64,000 nt of DNA from Lautropia sp. (GCA_030532895.1 JAUNKF010000002.1:186001-250000), one strand, 5' to 3'; positions 18,296-27,996 are shown, counted from the first letter of the stretch. A program made the numbers and translations. Notes: generated by a model from the sequence alone, not told the origin.

Positions 18296-18997
18296 ATGGC
18301 GATCGAGGAGCAGTCAGGTGCTGAGCGGGGGCTGGTTCAGGCAGATGGCGTACAGAATCAGCTTATCCCACAGCCTGGGCCAGCTGAGGATTTTGCCGTT
18401 CGGACGTTGACCCATGATGATGTGCCGGTGTGGTACCACGTCTTCTGCACACGTCATTACCCGCAGACGCGGGCCGAAACCTTTTCAGAAGGCTGGGGAG
18501 ATACCCGTTTTGCACCGATCTTGAACGACCGGGGCGTGCCAGTCCACACCTATTACCTTGCCAGTACGGCCGAGGCAGCCTTCATGGAGTCGATCCTGCA
18601 TGATGTGTGTCTGTCGCCACCCGGCTTGTTCGAGCAGGCTTCATTGAAGCACTTTCATTTGGCGCAGATCCGGCTGCCAGTGGCGCTGCGCTACGTGAGT
18701 TTTCATTCACCATTTCTGCCCAGGCTGGGCCTGGAGCGCGGCCAGCTGATCGACACCACAGCTGCCTGCTATCCGCAAACCCGGCGCTGGTCTGAGGCAG
18801 CTTATCGCCAGTGCCTTGATGCCCAGGCCATTGGATATGGTTCACGTCGTGACGATGCTGCCCGGTGCCTGATGCTGTTTCGAGACCGTTTACTTGATCC
18901 GCCCTTGGCGGTGTTGGCGGTTGAACCTCTTGCTTCAGGCCCGCGCCGCACTCAGTTGCTGGCCTTGGTGAGGGCGCTCAAACTGCATGAGGTTTGA
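18296..18997 (+). CDS. RES domain protein, probable NAD+-consuming toxin
   Basis: 233 residues from the ATG at 18296 (a TTG at 18284 is in frame). The RES domain spans ~40-230: GWGDTRFAPI with the conserved arginine (71), TYYLASTAEAAFMESILHDV with the conserved tyrosine and Glu98, and AIGYGSRRDDAARCLMLF with the family serine near 183. RES toxins such as MbcT, ParT and NatT degrade or phosphorolyse NAD+ or modify targets with ADP-ribose. Gene order (antitoxin then toxin, 17-bp gap) is the standard one. Which reaction this one catalyses cannot be read from sequence. Confidence 0.82.
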   Translation: MAIEEQSGAERGLVQADGVQNQLIPQPGPAEDFAVRTLTHDDVPVWYHVFCTRHYPQTRAETFSEGWGDTRFAPILNDRGVPVHTYYLASTAEAAFMESILHDVCLSPPGLFEQASLKHFHLAQIRLPVALRYVSFHSPFLPRLGLERGQLIDTTAACYPQTRRWSEAAYRQCLDAQAIGYGSRRDDAARCLMLFRDRLLDPPLAVLAVEPLASGPRRTQLLALVRALKLHEV

Positions 18998-19025
18998 AAG
19001 ACTTTCTGTTGTTCCACCGTCAGGG

Positions 19026-19325
19026 TCATCGCCGACTTTTCAGTCGCTGATGAATCAGCAGCCCAACGAAGACGAGGCCGGCCGCCATCGAGAGCTGGCC
19101 GAACCAGCTCACGAGGCCCATGCCCAGGCCGAGCGATTGCACGGATAGCAGCAGTGCCAGCATCAGGAGCGCCCAGCCCGAGCATCGCATGATGAGGGTT
19201 GGTCGAGGGGCCAACAGTCGGCGCCAGACATCTTCCTGATGCCGGGCCATCGAGAGCGCCAACAGGCTGAAGCCCGTGCATGACAGCAGTAACGGCAGCA
19301 GGTGGCTCAGGTGCGGGGTGTTCAT
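19026..19325 (-). CDS. DUF3325 family membrane protein
   Basis: 99 residues from an ATG that overlaps the PepSY-gene stop (ATGA). Three hydrophobic segments: HLLPLLLSCTGFSLLALSMA, SGWALLMLALLLSVQSLGLG, and MAAGLVFVGLLIHQRLK. The family DUF3325 is found at the end of DUF3649-PepSY clusters next to siderophore receptors in many proteobacteria. Its molecular function is unknown. Last gene of the three-gene minus-strand operon, convergent to the RES toxin gene 28 bases away. Confidence 0.78.
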   Translation of the reverse strand: MNTPHLSHLLPLLLSCTGFSLLALSMARHQEDVWRRLLAPRPTLIMRCSGWALLMLALLLSVQSLGLGMGLVSWFGQLSMAAGLVFVGLLIHQRLKSRR

Positions 19326-21295
19326 GGCTGGATGTTGGCGGTGGCGGGCTGCTGGCAAGCAGCGGCGGCTGTATGTGCTGCCTGTTGATCTTGCCTGCCA
19401 AGCAGGCGTGTGTTGGCAGATGGCGCCTGAGGGGACTGGGCGGTGGGCGTCTTGATGGGCTGTGTCGTGGTGCTTGAAGGCGCCACCGATCTCGATGTCA
19501 GCTCGGTGCGCCCTTTGTCCCCGTTGTTCCCTTTGGCCGCTTTCGCCGCTTTCGCACCTTTTGTGTTTCTGGCCGCCGGCAAACGCGGCTGGTGCCGGGC
19601 GGTGCGCCAGGCCAGGCTGGCCGTGAGGGCGGCCAGCAGCAGCATGGCCAGATCGAAACCGGCAAAGACCCAGTTGCCGGCCAGCAGGCTGGCGGGCAGG
19701 CCGTGGTCGCTGGTGAGTGCATTGAGCACCGGCATCAGGGCCAGCAGCAGCGCAGCCAGCGCCCATTGCTCGACCCAGGCGCGCTTGGGCGGCCGCAGGC
19801 AGGCATGGATCGCCATCAGCGCCCAGATGAAAAAGAACAGATCCACTTCGCGGCCAGCTCGGCCTGCCATGTCGATGGGCAACAAGCGGGTGCCCCACAG
19901 GAAGGCGGCCATTGCCACCGGCAGCCCGGCGATGGTGGCGATGTTGAGCCGTTCCACCAGCCGGAAGCCGAGGTAAGGTTGGGCAGGATCGGGGAGCTTG
20001 GCCCGGCGCTTCACCGTCCAGAGCACCAGACCGGTGCCGATCATCGCGGTGCCGCCGAGGCCGAGGATCAGGTAGAACCAGCGGATCCAGTCATCGGCGA
20101 AGCGGCCGGTGTGCAGGGCAAGCAGCACCCCGCGGGTTTCGGCGGCCTGACCGACCGTGTCTTTCTCGGCCAGCAGTTGGCCGCTCACGCCATCAAAGAC
20201 CAGATAACGCGGGCTTTCCGACACCCGTTCGCCATCGCCGCGCCGCAGGGTGATGGTGGCATTGGCACGGCCGGGGTTGTCGATGGTGATCCGTTCCACA
20301 TGAGCCTCGCCCCAGCGGGCCTGAGCCTGTCTGACCAGATCGGCCACCGGCGTGAGGGGCGCCTGCTCGGCCGATGGGGGTGCGGGCGGGCGGAAGCTGC
20401 TCAGCTCTGCACGGAGCGCGGTCTGCTGCGGTGGCGTGGGGAAAGCGGTCTCGGCGCCCCAGGGCATGTACATCAGCATCATCGTGACCAGACCGGTATA
20501 GGTGATCATCAGATGAAAGGGCAGGCCAAGCACGGCCAGTCCGTTGTGGGCATCGAGCCATGAGCGTTGCCCCTTGCCCCAGCGGAAGGTGAAGAAATCG
20601 GCAAAGATCTTCTTGTGGGTGATGATGCCGCTGATGATCGCCACCAGCATGAACATGGCGCAGAAGCCCACGACCCACCGTGCCCAGAGCACGGGCAGAT
20701 AGTGCAGGTTGTAGTGAAAGCGGTAGAAGAAGTCGCCGCCGCTGCTGTCCCGCACCTTGATTGGCTCGGCGCGCTGAGGGTCGAGCGTGGCGCGTTGCTG
20801 CCGGCGTTGCGGGCGCTCACCGGGCTTGACGGGCGGGCGCCAACTGACGGTGACGTTCGGATGGCGCGTGGCGGGCAGCGTGATCGCCCAGCTGCCAGCC
20901 GTGGGGGCAAGCCGCGTCTGCAATGCATCCACCGTGCGCTGGGCGATGGCTGGCATGTCGTCCCAGTGGGGCTGCCAGCGGGAGCCGGCATCCCCGGCTG
21001 TGCCCTGGGTCTGGGCTGCTTCCGTGTTGGAGGGGGGCGTGGGGCGGGTAGTGTCGGGGGCTTCACGGGCTGGCACGATGGCTGTTTCCGGCTGCGCCCA
21101 TTGGGAGATTTCGTCCTTGAAGTAGCTCACGCTGCCTGTCAGAAAGATGGCGTAGAGCAGCCAGCCGACCAGCAGGCCCGTCCAGATGTGCAGATCGGAC
21201 ATCGTTTGCCGGATGCCGCGCGCTTTGGGAGCCGGTTTGCGGATGGTGGTTGCGCCGTGCCCCGAGGCAGCAGTCTGGCTGGGGCTTTGCTTCAT
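19322..21295 (-). CDS. PepSY-associated transmembrane protein (iron-uptake-associated, FpvG-like family)
   Basis: 657 residues starting MKQSPSQTAAS. The N-terminal segment SDLHIWTGLLVGWLLYAIFL and FKDEISQW are typical of PepSY-TM proteins, followed by a large periplasmic part, FHYNLHYLPVLWARWVVGFC, the signature DAHNGLAVLGLPFHLMITYT, and several C-terminal membrane helices (five or more). Relatives take part in reductive iron release from siderophores in the periplasm. The C-terminal ~90 residues are low-complexity (Lys/Ala/Gly repeats, then Ser/Thr/Pro). Coupled by ATGA overlaps to the genes before and after it. No TonB-dependent receptor lies in the adjoining sequence. Confidence 0.87.
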   Translation of the reverse strand: MKQSPSQTAASGHGATTIRKPAPKARGIRQTMSDLHIWTGLLVGWLLYAIFLTGSVSYFKDEISQWAQPETAIVPAREAPDTTRPTPPSNTEAAQTQGTAGDAGSRWQPHWDDMPAIAQRTVDALQTRLAPTAGSWAITLPATRHPNVTVSWRPPVKPGERPQRRQQRATLDPQRAEPIKVRDSSGGDFFYRFHYNLHYLPVLWARWVVGFCAMFMLVAIISGIITHKKIFADFFTFRWGKGQRSWLDAHNGLAVLGLPFHLMITYTGLVTMMLMYMPWGAETAFPTPPQQTALRAELSSFRPPAPPSAEQAPLTPVADLVRQAQARWGEAHVERITIDNPGRANATITLRRGDGERVSESPRYLVFDGVSGQLLAEKDTVGQAAETRGVLLALHTGRFADDWIRWFYLILGLGGTAMIGTGLVLWTVKRRAKLPDPAQPYLGFRLVERLNIATIAGLPVAMAAFLWGTRLLPIDMAGRAGREVDLFFFIWALMAIHACLRPPKRAWVEQWALAALLLALMPVLNALTSDHGLPASLLAGNWVFAGFDLAMLLLAALTASLAWRTARHQPRLPAARNTKGAKAAKAAKGNNGDKGRTELTSRSVAPSSTTTQPIKTPTAQSPQAPSANTRLLGRQDQQAAHTAAAACQQPATANIQP

Positions 21296-21765
21296 ACGGC
21301 ACCTGCCCCCCACCAGACGGTGCCCGCTGCGATCAACAGGGGCAGGGCGGCCGCCGAGAGACCGGCCCAGGCGCGGGTGGCCGAGGCCACTGCAAAGACC
21401 CAGATCACGGCACCGGCGTAGATCAGGAAGCTCAGTAATGCCCCCGAAATGACGGCTTCGGTGCGACTGATCGGCAAGGCCAGCGTGGCCACCGACCCGA
21501 GGGCTGCCAGGGCATAGCCACCGAAGATGGCGGCCACGATGCGCGAGAGCAGTGGCCCGTGCCGACGGACGGCCTGGATCAGGGCGATGCGATGGCTGGC
21601 AGGGCGGGTGTGGCGGGTCTCGGATGCAGCGCGTGTGGCCGCCGCATCCGTGGCTGCAAGGCACTCGGGCAGGGGAGGGGATGGTGAGATTCCCTCCGCC
21701 TGAGGTGCGGCTGCTTGAGTGGCCGATCGTAGCGGGAAGCGCGAGCGTTCAGGCAGGGTGGACAT
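21292..21765 (-). CDS. DUF3649 family membrane protein
   Basis: 157 residues from the ATG at 21765 (the frame is open further up, but the upstream residues look non-coding). A Ser/Ala/Pro-rich N-terminal ~60 residues is followed by three membrane helices: LLSRIVAAIFGGYALAALGS, EAVISGALLSFLIYAGAVIW and WAGLSAAALPLLIAAGTVWW. This matches DUF3649, the usual first partner of PepSY and DUF3325 in iron-acquisition operons. A TATAAT hexamer on the minus strand at 21802-21807 could be its -10 element; I cannot discern a clear Fur box. Confidence 0.78.
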   Translation of the reverse strand: MSTLPERSRFPLRSATQAAAPQAEGISPSPPLPECLAATDAAATRAASETRHTRPASHRIALIQAVRRHGPLLSRIVAAIFGGYALAALGSVATLALPISRTEAVISGALLSFLIYAGAVIWVFAVASATRAWAGLSAAALPLLIAAGTVWWGAGAV

Positions 21766-22086
21766 GGGTGCAGTGAGGGCGGAACATCGGATGAGCGGCT
21801 CATTATATAAAGATGGTGTTTTTGAGACTGATTCCGATATGGCTTCACCATGAATGGGCCATGTCGGTGGGTACATGGACAGGTGTGCGGGCGATGAGCG
21901 GGCGGCGAAGGCCGTGCTGGGCGTACCCGCCCCGGTGTCGGGATCTGTCGGGCAAGCCGATGCCGTGCATCGTGTGCCTGAGCCAAGGGCGCTGTTCGAC
22001 CGAGGTTGCGGGCTTGCCCGGTACCGTTCGTGAATACCAGCGTGCCGAACAGCAACTATTCATGCAATGAAGTGTGTATGGTGATA

Positions 22087-22122
22087 TTCTTATAAATAAA
22101 CAAGAAATAGCCCGTTTTCTTG
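22087..22122 (+). promoter_or_regulatory. AT-rich leader with inverted repeats upstream of pflB
   Basis: TTCTT (22087-22091), CAAGAAA (22101-22107) and TTTCTTG (22116-22122): the last two form a perfect 7-base inverted repeat with an eight-base loop, and the first can pair alternatively with AAGAA. It lies just before the AGGAG of pflB, so it may be an operator or a leader hairpin. No full FNR box (TTGAT-N4-ATCAA) is present. Confidence 0.35.
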
Positions 22123-22146
22123 ATACAAAACATTCAGGAGTCGAAT

Positions 22147-24429
22147 ATGTTGGCCCCCACTAAGGCTCGTCCCCACGCTTGGATCGGTTTCACGTCCGGT
22201 GACTGGGAGAACACGATCGACGTGCGTGACTTCATCCAGAAGAACTACACGCCGTACGAGGGGGAGGGCGATTTTCTCGCGTCGGCCACCGAGGCCACGA
22301 AGCAGCTCTGGGCCGAGGTGATGGAAGGCATCAAGGTCGAGAACCGCACCCATGCGCCGTACAAGATCGATTCGCAGACGGTCTCCACCATCACGAGCCA
22401 TGCGCCCGGTTATATCGATCGTGAGCTGGAAAAGGTCGTGGGCCTTCAGACCGATGAGCCGCTCAAGCGGGCGATCATGCCCTTTGGTGGGCTGAAGATG
22501 GTGCAGGATGCCTGCAAGATCTACAACACGCCGCTGAACCCGGCCGTGGTCGAGACTTTCAGCCAATATCGCAAGACGCATAACCAGGGCGTTTTCGATG
22601 TGTACACGCCGGACATTCGCCGTTGCCGGAAGTCCGGTGTGCTCACGGGGCTGCCCGATGCCTATGGGCGTGGTCGCATCATTGGTGACTATCGCCGTGT
22701 GGCACTTTACGGTATCGACCGCCTGATGGCCGACAAGACCGAGCAGTACCACTCGCTGCAGGCCGATCTGGAGGCCGGGCGCAACCTGGAAGCCGTCATT
22801 CGTCGCCGCGAAGAAATCAACGACGAGCACAAGGCGCTGGCCGACATGAAGACGATGGCGGCCAGCTATGGCTTCGACATCTCCGAGCCGGCCGAGAATG
22901 CCCGGGAAGCGGTGCAGTGGATCTATTTCGCCTACCTGGCTGCCGTCAAGTCGCAAAACGGCGCGGCCATGTCCTTCGGGCGCGTGGCGAGCTTTCTCGA
23001 CATTTACATCGAGCGGGATCTGGCCGCCGGCACGCTGACCGAAACCGAGGCCCAGGAGCTGATCGATCACCTGGTGATGAAGCTCAGGATGGTGCGCTTT
23101 CTGCGCACGCCGGAATATGATCAGCTCTTCTCGGGCGATCCGATCTGGGCGACCGAGTCGATCGGTGGCATGGGGCTGGATGGCCGCACGCTGGTCACGA
23201 AGAACAGTTTCCGCTTCCTGAACACCCTCTACACGATGGGCGCCTCGCCCGAGCCGAACCTCACGGTGCTGTGGTCGGAGCAGCTGCCCGAGGGCTTCAA
23301 GCGCTTCTGCTCGAAAGTGTCGATCGACACCTCGTCGATCCAGTATGAAAACGACGACCTGATGCGGCCCGATTTCAACAGCGATGATTACGCCATCGCC
23401 TGCTGCGTGAGTCCGATGATCGTCGGCAAGCAGATGCAGTTTTTCGGCGCCCGTGCCAACCTGGCCAAGACGCTGCTCTACGCGATCAACGGCGGGCGGG
23501 ACGAAGGTACGAAGGAGCAGGTAGGCCCCGTCACCGAGCCGATCCTCGACGAGGTGCTCGACTACGACACGGTGATGGCGCGGATGGACAGCTTCATGGA
23601 CTGGCTGGCCACCCAGTACGTGACGGCCCTCAACCTCATCCACTACATGCACGACAAGTATTCGTATGAGGCCGCGCTGATGGCCTTGCACGATCGGGAT
23701 GTGGGCCGGACGATGGCTTGCGGCATCGCGGGCCTGTCGGTGGCGGCTGATTCGCTGTCGGCCATCAAGTATGCGCAGGTGCGCCCGATCCGCGATCAGG
23801 ACAATGTAGCCATCGACTTTCATATCGAGGGCGACTATCCGCAGTTTGGCAACAACGATGACCGGGTGGACAGCATCGCCTGCGATCTGGTGGAGCGCTT
23901 CATGAAGAAGGTGGCGAGCCATCCCACCTACCGGGATGCGGTGCCCACCCAGTCGGTGCTCACGATCACCTCAAACGTCGTCTATGGCAAGAAGACGGGC
24001 AACACCCCATGCGGGCGTCGGGCCGGTGCGCCGTTTGGCCCAGGGGCCAATCCGATGCACGGCCGGGATGTCTGCGGGGCCGTGGCCTCGCTCAGTTCGG
24101 TGGCGAAGCTCCCCTTCGAGTTTGCCAAGGACGGCATCTCCTACACCTTCTCGATCGTGCCGGGCGCACTTGGCAAGGACGAGGCGAGCCGTGAGCGCAA
24201 CCTTGCGGGGCTGATGGATGGGTATTTCCACCATGAGGCCGGCGTCGAAGGGGGGCAACACCTGAACGTGAACGTGCTCAATCGTGAGATGCTGCTGGAG
24301 GCGATGAACGACCCCGAGAAATACCCGCAGCTCACGATCCGGGTCTCCGGTTACGCCGTGCGCTTCAATTCGCTCACGAAGGAGCAGCAGCAGGACGTGA
24401 TCACCCGTACCTTCACGTCGAGCATCTGA
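22147..24429 (+). CDS. pflB: Formate acetyltransferase (pyruvate formate-lyase)
   Basis: 760 residues, identical in length to E. coli PflB. Active-site cysteine pair at 419-420 ([20 protein letters not shown]) and the glycyl-radical site RVSGYAVRF with Gly735. It converts pyruvate and CoA to acetyl-CoA and formate under anoxia. AGGAG lies seven bases upstream of the ATG. The activase gene pflA follows after ten bases; the formate channel gene focA, often upstream, is absent here. The enzyme needs strict protection from oxygen, so the organism must be at least facultatively anaerobic. Confidence 0.98.
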   Translation: MLAPTKARPHAWIGFTSGDWENTIDVRDFIQKNYTPYEGEGDFLASATEATKQLWAEVMEGIKVENRTHAPYKIDSQTVSTITSHAPGYIDRELEKVVGLQTDEPLKRAIMPFGGLKMVQDACKIYNTPLNPAVVETFSQYRKTHNQGVFDVYTPDIRRCRKSGVLTGLPDAYGRGRIIGDYRRVALYGIDRLMADKTEQYHSLQADLEAGRNLEAVIRRREEINDEHKALADMKTMAASYGFDISEPAENAREAVQWIYFAYLAAVKSQNGAAMSFGRVASFLDIYIERDLAAGTLTETEAQELIDHLVMKLRMVRFLRTPEYDQLFSGDPIWATESIGGMGLDGRTLVTKNSFRFLNTLYTMGASPEPNLTVLWSEQLPEGFKRFCSKVSIDTSSIQYENDDLMRPDFNSDDYAIACCVSPMIVGKQMQFFGARANLAKTLLYAINGGRDEGTKEQVGPVTEPILDEVLDYDTVMARMDSFMDWLATQYVTALNLIHYMHDKYSYEAALMALHDRDVGRTMACGIAGLSVAADSLSAIKYAQVRPIRDQDNVAIDFHIEGDYPQFGNNDDRVDSIACDLVERFMKKVASHPTYRDAVPTQSVLTITSNVVYGKKTGNTPCGRRAGAPFGPGANPMHGRDVCGAVASLSSVAKLPFEFAKDGISYTFSIVPGALGKDEASRERNLAGLMDGYFHHEAGVEGGQHLNVNVLNREMLLEAMNDPEKYPQLTIRVSGYAVRFNSLTKEQQQDVITRTFTSSI

Positions 24430-24439
24430 GCGTTGGCAG

Positions 24440-25219
24440 ATGCCGGACGATCTTCATCTGCACCGCCGCCATTACCACGGCACGGGCCTCGTCCATTCGG
24501 TCGAGTCGTGTGGGGCGGTGGACGGGCCAGGGCTGCGCTTCGTGCTGTTCCTTCAGGGCTGCCTGATGCGCTGCCTTTACTGCCACAACCGTGACACCTG
24601 GGACATGCACCCGGACACGGCCGAGGAGATGAGCGTACCGGCATTGATGAAGCAGGTGCTGTCCTATCGGCATTATCTGAAAGCCACCGGTGGCGGCGTG
24701 ACGGCCAGCGGTGGCGAGCCGCTGTTGCAGGACGAGTTCGTGCGCGACTGGTTCATCGCCTGTCGTGAGCACGACATCCACACCTGTCTGGACACGAATG
24801 GCTACGCCCGTCATTACGATGCCATCCTCGATGGCTTGCTCGATCACACCAGTCTGGTGATGCTCGACCTGAAGCAGATCGACCCCGAGATCCACAAGCG
24901 GCTCACGGGCATCCCGAACACGAAAGCGCTGCGCTTTGCCCACCACCTGGCCGAGCGCGGGCAGCCCACGCGCGTGCGCTATGTGATCGTACCGGGCTAT
25001 ACCGACGATGAGCACTCGGCTCATCAGTTGGGCGAGTTCATCGGCCCGATGAGCAATGTGCAGGAAGTGGAGCTGCTGCCCTACCACGCGCTGGGTGCGC
25101 ACAAGTGGGCTTATTTTGGCGACGCGTATCCGCTCGCGGGCGTGCAGCCGCCGCCCAAGGAGACGGTGCAGGGCATTGCCCGGATCCTGCTGGGTTACGG
25201 CAAGCAGATCATCGTTTGA
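24440..25219 (+). CDS. pflA: Pyruvate formate-lyase activating enzyme (radical SAM)
   Basis: 259 residues. The radical-SAM cluster motif [15 protein letters not shown] (CxxxCxxC) is in its usual position near residue 43, preceded by [20 protein letters not shown] as in PflA, followed by the Gly-rich [19 protein letters not shown]. It generates the glycyl radical on PflB using S-adenosylmethionine. Spacing of ten bases from pflB shows one operon. Confidence 0.97.
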   Translation: MPDDLHLHRRHYHGTGLVHSVESCGAVDGPGLRFVLFLQGCLMRCLYCHNRDTWDMHPDTAEEMSVPALMKQVLSYRHYLKATGGGVTASGGEPLLQDEFVRDWFIACREHDIHTCLDTNGYARHYDAILDGLLDHTSLVMLDLKQIDPEIHKRLTGIPNTKALRFAHHLAERGQPTRVRYVIVPGYTDDEHSAHQLGEFIGPMSNVQEVELLPYHALGAHKWAYFGDAYPLAGVQPPPKETVQGIARILLGYGKQIIV

Positions 25220-25406
25220 TGCTGGCTGCTCGTGGGACGTGTCATCTCCCGTCCGACCGTGCGGCAGCGCCTCCGGGCCTGCAGAACAAGGCCAACGCGG
25301 GGACGAGCACGTGCAGGACACGCTTCAAAGGCATGGCAGAATCCCTGACTCGCTCAGCGTAGAATCAGCCGGTCTTCGCCTGACTTTTTATGGACAATCG
25401 TCAACG

Positions 25407-25823
25407 ATGAGAATCCTCCACACCATGCTTCGCGTCGGCGATCTCGATCGCTCGATTCATTTCTACACCGAGGTGCTGGGCATGACGCTGCTGCGTCGCT
25501 CGGAAAACCCCGAATACCAGTACACCCTGGCTTTCCTCGGTTATGAGGGCGGCAATCCCGCTCAGGCCGAGCTGGAGCTGACCTACAACTGGGGCACCAC
25601 CGAATACGAACTCGGCACGGCTTATGGCCACATTGCCATCGGCGTGCCTGATGCCTATGCTGCGGTCGAAAAAATCAAGGCAGCCGGCGGCAACGTCACG
25701 CGCGAGGCAGGCCCTGTGAAGGGGGGAACCACCGTCATCGCTTTCGTCACGGATCCTGATGGCTACAAGGTCGAACTGATCCAGCGCCCGGATGATGATG
25801 GCGCAGGCCAGGGTTTGCGCTGA
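25407..25823 (+). CDS. gloA: Lactoylglutathione lyase (glyoxalase I)
   Basis: 138 residues. [20 protein letters not shown], then [40 protein letters not shown] and [15 protein letters not shown] include the metal ligands His5, Glu56-like, His74-like and the C-terminal Glu of glyoxalase I. It converts the methylglyoxal-glutathione adduct to S-lactoylglutathione. The open frame extends 350 bases upstream, but those residues are a shadow of pflA; MRILHTML is the family N-terminus. The HAD gene follows 41 bases later. Confidence 0.96.
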   Translation: MRILHTMLRVGDLDRSIHFYTEVLGMTLLRRSENPEYQYTLAFLGYEGGNPAQAELELTYNWGTTEYELGTAYGHIAIGVPDAYAAVEKIKAAGGNVTREAGPVKGGTTVIAFVTDPDGYKVELIQRPDDDGAGQGLR

Positions 25824-25864
25824 GGGCTGGGCTTGAACAGCTTTGAACAGGTGATGAGCCAAGC

Positions 25865-26689
25865 ATGAGTGCAGCACTGAGAGAGCAGATCAAGATCGTT
25901 TTCTTCGACATCGACGACACGATCTACAGCCGATTCGAGGATCGGGTGGCCGATGGCATCGAGTGGGCCTTTCAGAGCCTGAAGGCGCGCGGCATCATCC
26001 CGGCCATTGCCACGGGCCGGGCACGCTACATCTTTCCCGGCAAGCTGACGGCGATGCTCGACCGCGTCGGGGTCGAATACCTCGTGACCATCAATGGCCA
26101 GTTCAACTGGCGGGGCCGGGATCAGGTGTCGGCCTATCCGGTCGACCCGGCCGCGGTGGCGCGGATGACGGACTATTTCGATGCCAAAGGCATTGCCGTA
26201 GGCTATGCGGGGGCCGACTACATGGCGGTCACGCGGCTGACGCCGGCGCTCCACCGCTCACTCGATCCGATCACGCTCAACTATCGGGTGGAGCCGGCTT
26301 TTCCGCGGCAAAACCCGGTGTATCAGCTGATCGTCTTTTACGGTGACGAGGAAAACCGGCTGGTGGAACGCTCGGGCATCCTCGAAGACGGCCGCTACAA
26401 GTCCGTGCGCTGGGCGCCGGAAGGTACCGACATTCTCGATACCCAAGGCTCGAAGATCCGCGGCATTCATGACGTGGTGACATCGCTGGGCCTGTCGCTC
26501 GACAATGTGATGGCCTTTGGTGACGGCCTGAATGATGTCGAGATGTTGGCCCAGGCAGGCTTTGGCGTGGCCATGGGCGACGGGCATCCCGACCTCCAAC
26601 GGCATGCCGACCATGTGAGCGGCCCGGCGATGACGGGCGGGGTCTATCAGAGCTTGCTTGATCTGGGCCTGATCGAGCCTCGGCCCTGA
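25865..26689 (+). CDS. Cof-type HAD superfamily phosphatase (IIB subfamily)
   Basis: 274 residues with all HAD motifs: I, VFFDIDDTIYS near residue 15; II, PAIATGRARYI; III, the lysine in QGSKIRGIHDV; IV, NVMAFGDGLNDVEMLAQAG. The large middle insertion (~residues 85-190) is a type IIB cap. Relatives dephosphorylate sugar phosphates, FMN or other small metabolites. The unusual point is Tyr-Ser (TIYS) in place of the usual TLL/TLxN after the motif I aspartates, a known variation in this subfamily. Possibly co-transcribed with gloA. Confidence 0.9.
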   Translation: MSAALREQIKIVFFDIDDTIYSRFEDRVADGIEWAFQSLKARGIIPAIATGRARYIFPGKLTAMLDRVGVEYLVTINGQFNWRGRDQVSAYPVDPAAVARMTDYFDAKGIAVGYAGADYMAVTRLTPALHRSLDPITLNYRVEPAFPRQNPVYQLIVFYGDEENRLVERSGILEDGRYKSVRWAPEGTDILDTQGSKIRGIHDVVTSLGLSLDNVMAFGDGLNDVEMLAQAGFGVAMGDGHPDLQRHADHVSGPAMTGGVYQSLLDLGLIEPRP

Positions 26690-26700
26690 TCGTGCTGGCC

Positions 26701-26845
26701 GCCGGTGGGAAGCCCCTCCGGGCTGGCCCCAAAGCCGCGCGCTGACGGCGTTGCCACGCTTGCAGCCAGCCTTGGCGGTGCGCGGTGCCTGTCAGCCCAC
26801 GGTCTTGGGGCCAGCGCGGGACGGAGAAGGTCATCACACGTTCTA
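26701..26845 (-). repeat. Dispersed intergenic repeat, copy B (fullest copy, long palindrome)
   Basis: Read on the minus strand it begins TAGAACGTGTGATGACC and runs through CGTCCCGCGCTGGCCCC. The section 26723-26814 is an imperfect 92-base palindrome: CTGGCCCCAAAGCCGCGCGC at one end and GCCCACGGTCTTGGGGCCAG at the other. It fills the gap between the HAD gene and the DUF2325 gene. Confidence 0.75.
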
Positions 26846-27120
26846 TATGTCGGAGCACGGCTGATCCCTTGAGGTCATTGAAAATTCTTGTGGGGCGGTG
26901 TTCCGGCATGCGCAGGGACACGGGGCACGCTCAGAGACAGTGTTCGTGGGGATGAATCCGTGCATCACAGGGGCATGGCAGGGGCTTTGGAAATTGTATA
27001 AAGTGACATTTTTGCCGACAATAGGAAATAGGAATTAAAATCGCTAGCTTTAGCGCTGACTTGCTTCCGTTCTTGGCAGGGGCGCTGCAATCGTGGTGAA
27101 CCAGAGGGGAGGCCGATCGG

Positions 27121-27996
27121 ATGAGAAGCACGAGCATCAGCCGCCAGTCGAGCATGGTGGCGGAGCTGAAGGCATTGCGCCGTGAGTATGCAGCTGCCCA
27201 GCAGCGTTGTAGCGTCACGATTGGCGCCCTCCATGCACGCAATGCCGAGCTGGAGGCAGAGGTTCTCCGCTTGCGTGCTGCGGTGGCGGCTCGGGACTCG
27301 GCCTTGCAGTGGGCCAAAGATGATCGTGTCCGTTTGCTGGCCACTTTGCCAGGGCTGCCGGCCCGCTTGACGCTGTTGGGGCGCATGGAGGCACTGGCCG
27401 ATAAGGTTCAGCACGTGCTGCGGCAGTTGCTCAGGCTGCAGGCTCAGGTTCGGGGGCAGACCCGAGAGCAGGCACAGTCGGCATCCCTTCAGGGTGGGGG
27501 GGCCCCGGCGAAGGCGGTGGATCAGGCGGGCTTTGAGTGGGCCTCGGGCGAGGTGTCCGCCGGTGCACATGCCGCGCCGGCCCACACGCCGCCGGTGGCC
27601 TCGGCCGGGCGCCATGCCTGGCGGGCCGAGGCAGATTGGGACGACGATGGCGCAGCCCTTGAAGAACGGCTGGATGAGGCCGATCTGGTGATATGTCAGA
27701 CGGGGTGTCTGAGCCACGCGGCGTACTGGCGGATGCAGGATCATTGCCGCCGGCACAACAAGCCTTGCGTGCTGGTTGAACAGCCTGATGCCGTGCGGGT
27801 CATCCGGATTCACCAGCGGGGCGAATCCGTGGTACCCGACACAATGCCTGGGCCGTCCTGCTCGGACACCGATGCAGAAGCGGGCAGAATGCTGGATACT
27901 ACAATGTCGACGATCACGATAGAAAATGTTGATGCAAGCGGTGCCGATGGGGCACCTGTCGTGCGACCGCCGATTTTTCGGCCGGATGAACATTGA
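27121..27996 (+). CDS. DUF2325 domain protein with coiled-coil N-terminus
   Basis: 291 residues. Residues ~10-115 form a predicted coiled coil (MVAELKALRREYAAAQQRCS, ELEAEVLRLRAAVAARDSAL). A Gly/Ala-rich linker follows. Residues ~185-225 match DUF2325: DEADLVICQTGCLSHAAYWR, then HNKPCVLVEQPDAVRVI. The cysteines in CQTGC and KPC are family-conserved and might bind metal or be redox-active. Function unknown. The stop codon overlaps an FNR-type palindrome, and fur starts 124 bases later in the same direction. Confidence 0.83.
   Translation: MRSTSISRQSSMVAELKALRREYAAAQQRCSVTIGALHARNAELEAEVLRLRAAVAARDSALQWAKDDRVRLLATLPGLPARLTLLGRMEALADKVQHVLRQLLRLQAQVRGQTREQAQSASLQGGGAPAKAVDQAGFEWASGEVSAGAHAAPAHTPPVASAGRHAWRAEADWDDDGAALEERLDEADLVICQTGCLSHAAYWRMQDHCRRHNKPCVLVEQPDAVRVIRIHQRGESVVPDTMPGPSCSDTDAEAGRMLDTTMSTITIENVDASGADGAPVVRPPIFRPDEH

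Noticed and set aside
19026-19898. 290-codon version of the DUF3325 gene
   Set aside because: The upstream part is out of frame with, and overlaps, the PepSY gene; only the last 99 codons match DUF3325.
22120-22133. Candidate FNR box before pflB
   Set aside because: TTGAT is followed by a right half reading AACAT instead of ATCAA, so only one half-site is present.
22090-23922. 610-codon open frame on the minus strand opposite pflB
   Set aside because: It is the antisense shadow of pflB, whose conserved residues and active-site motifs are intact on the plus strand; the antisense residues match no family.
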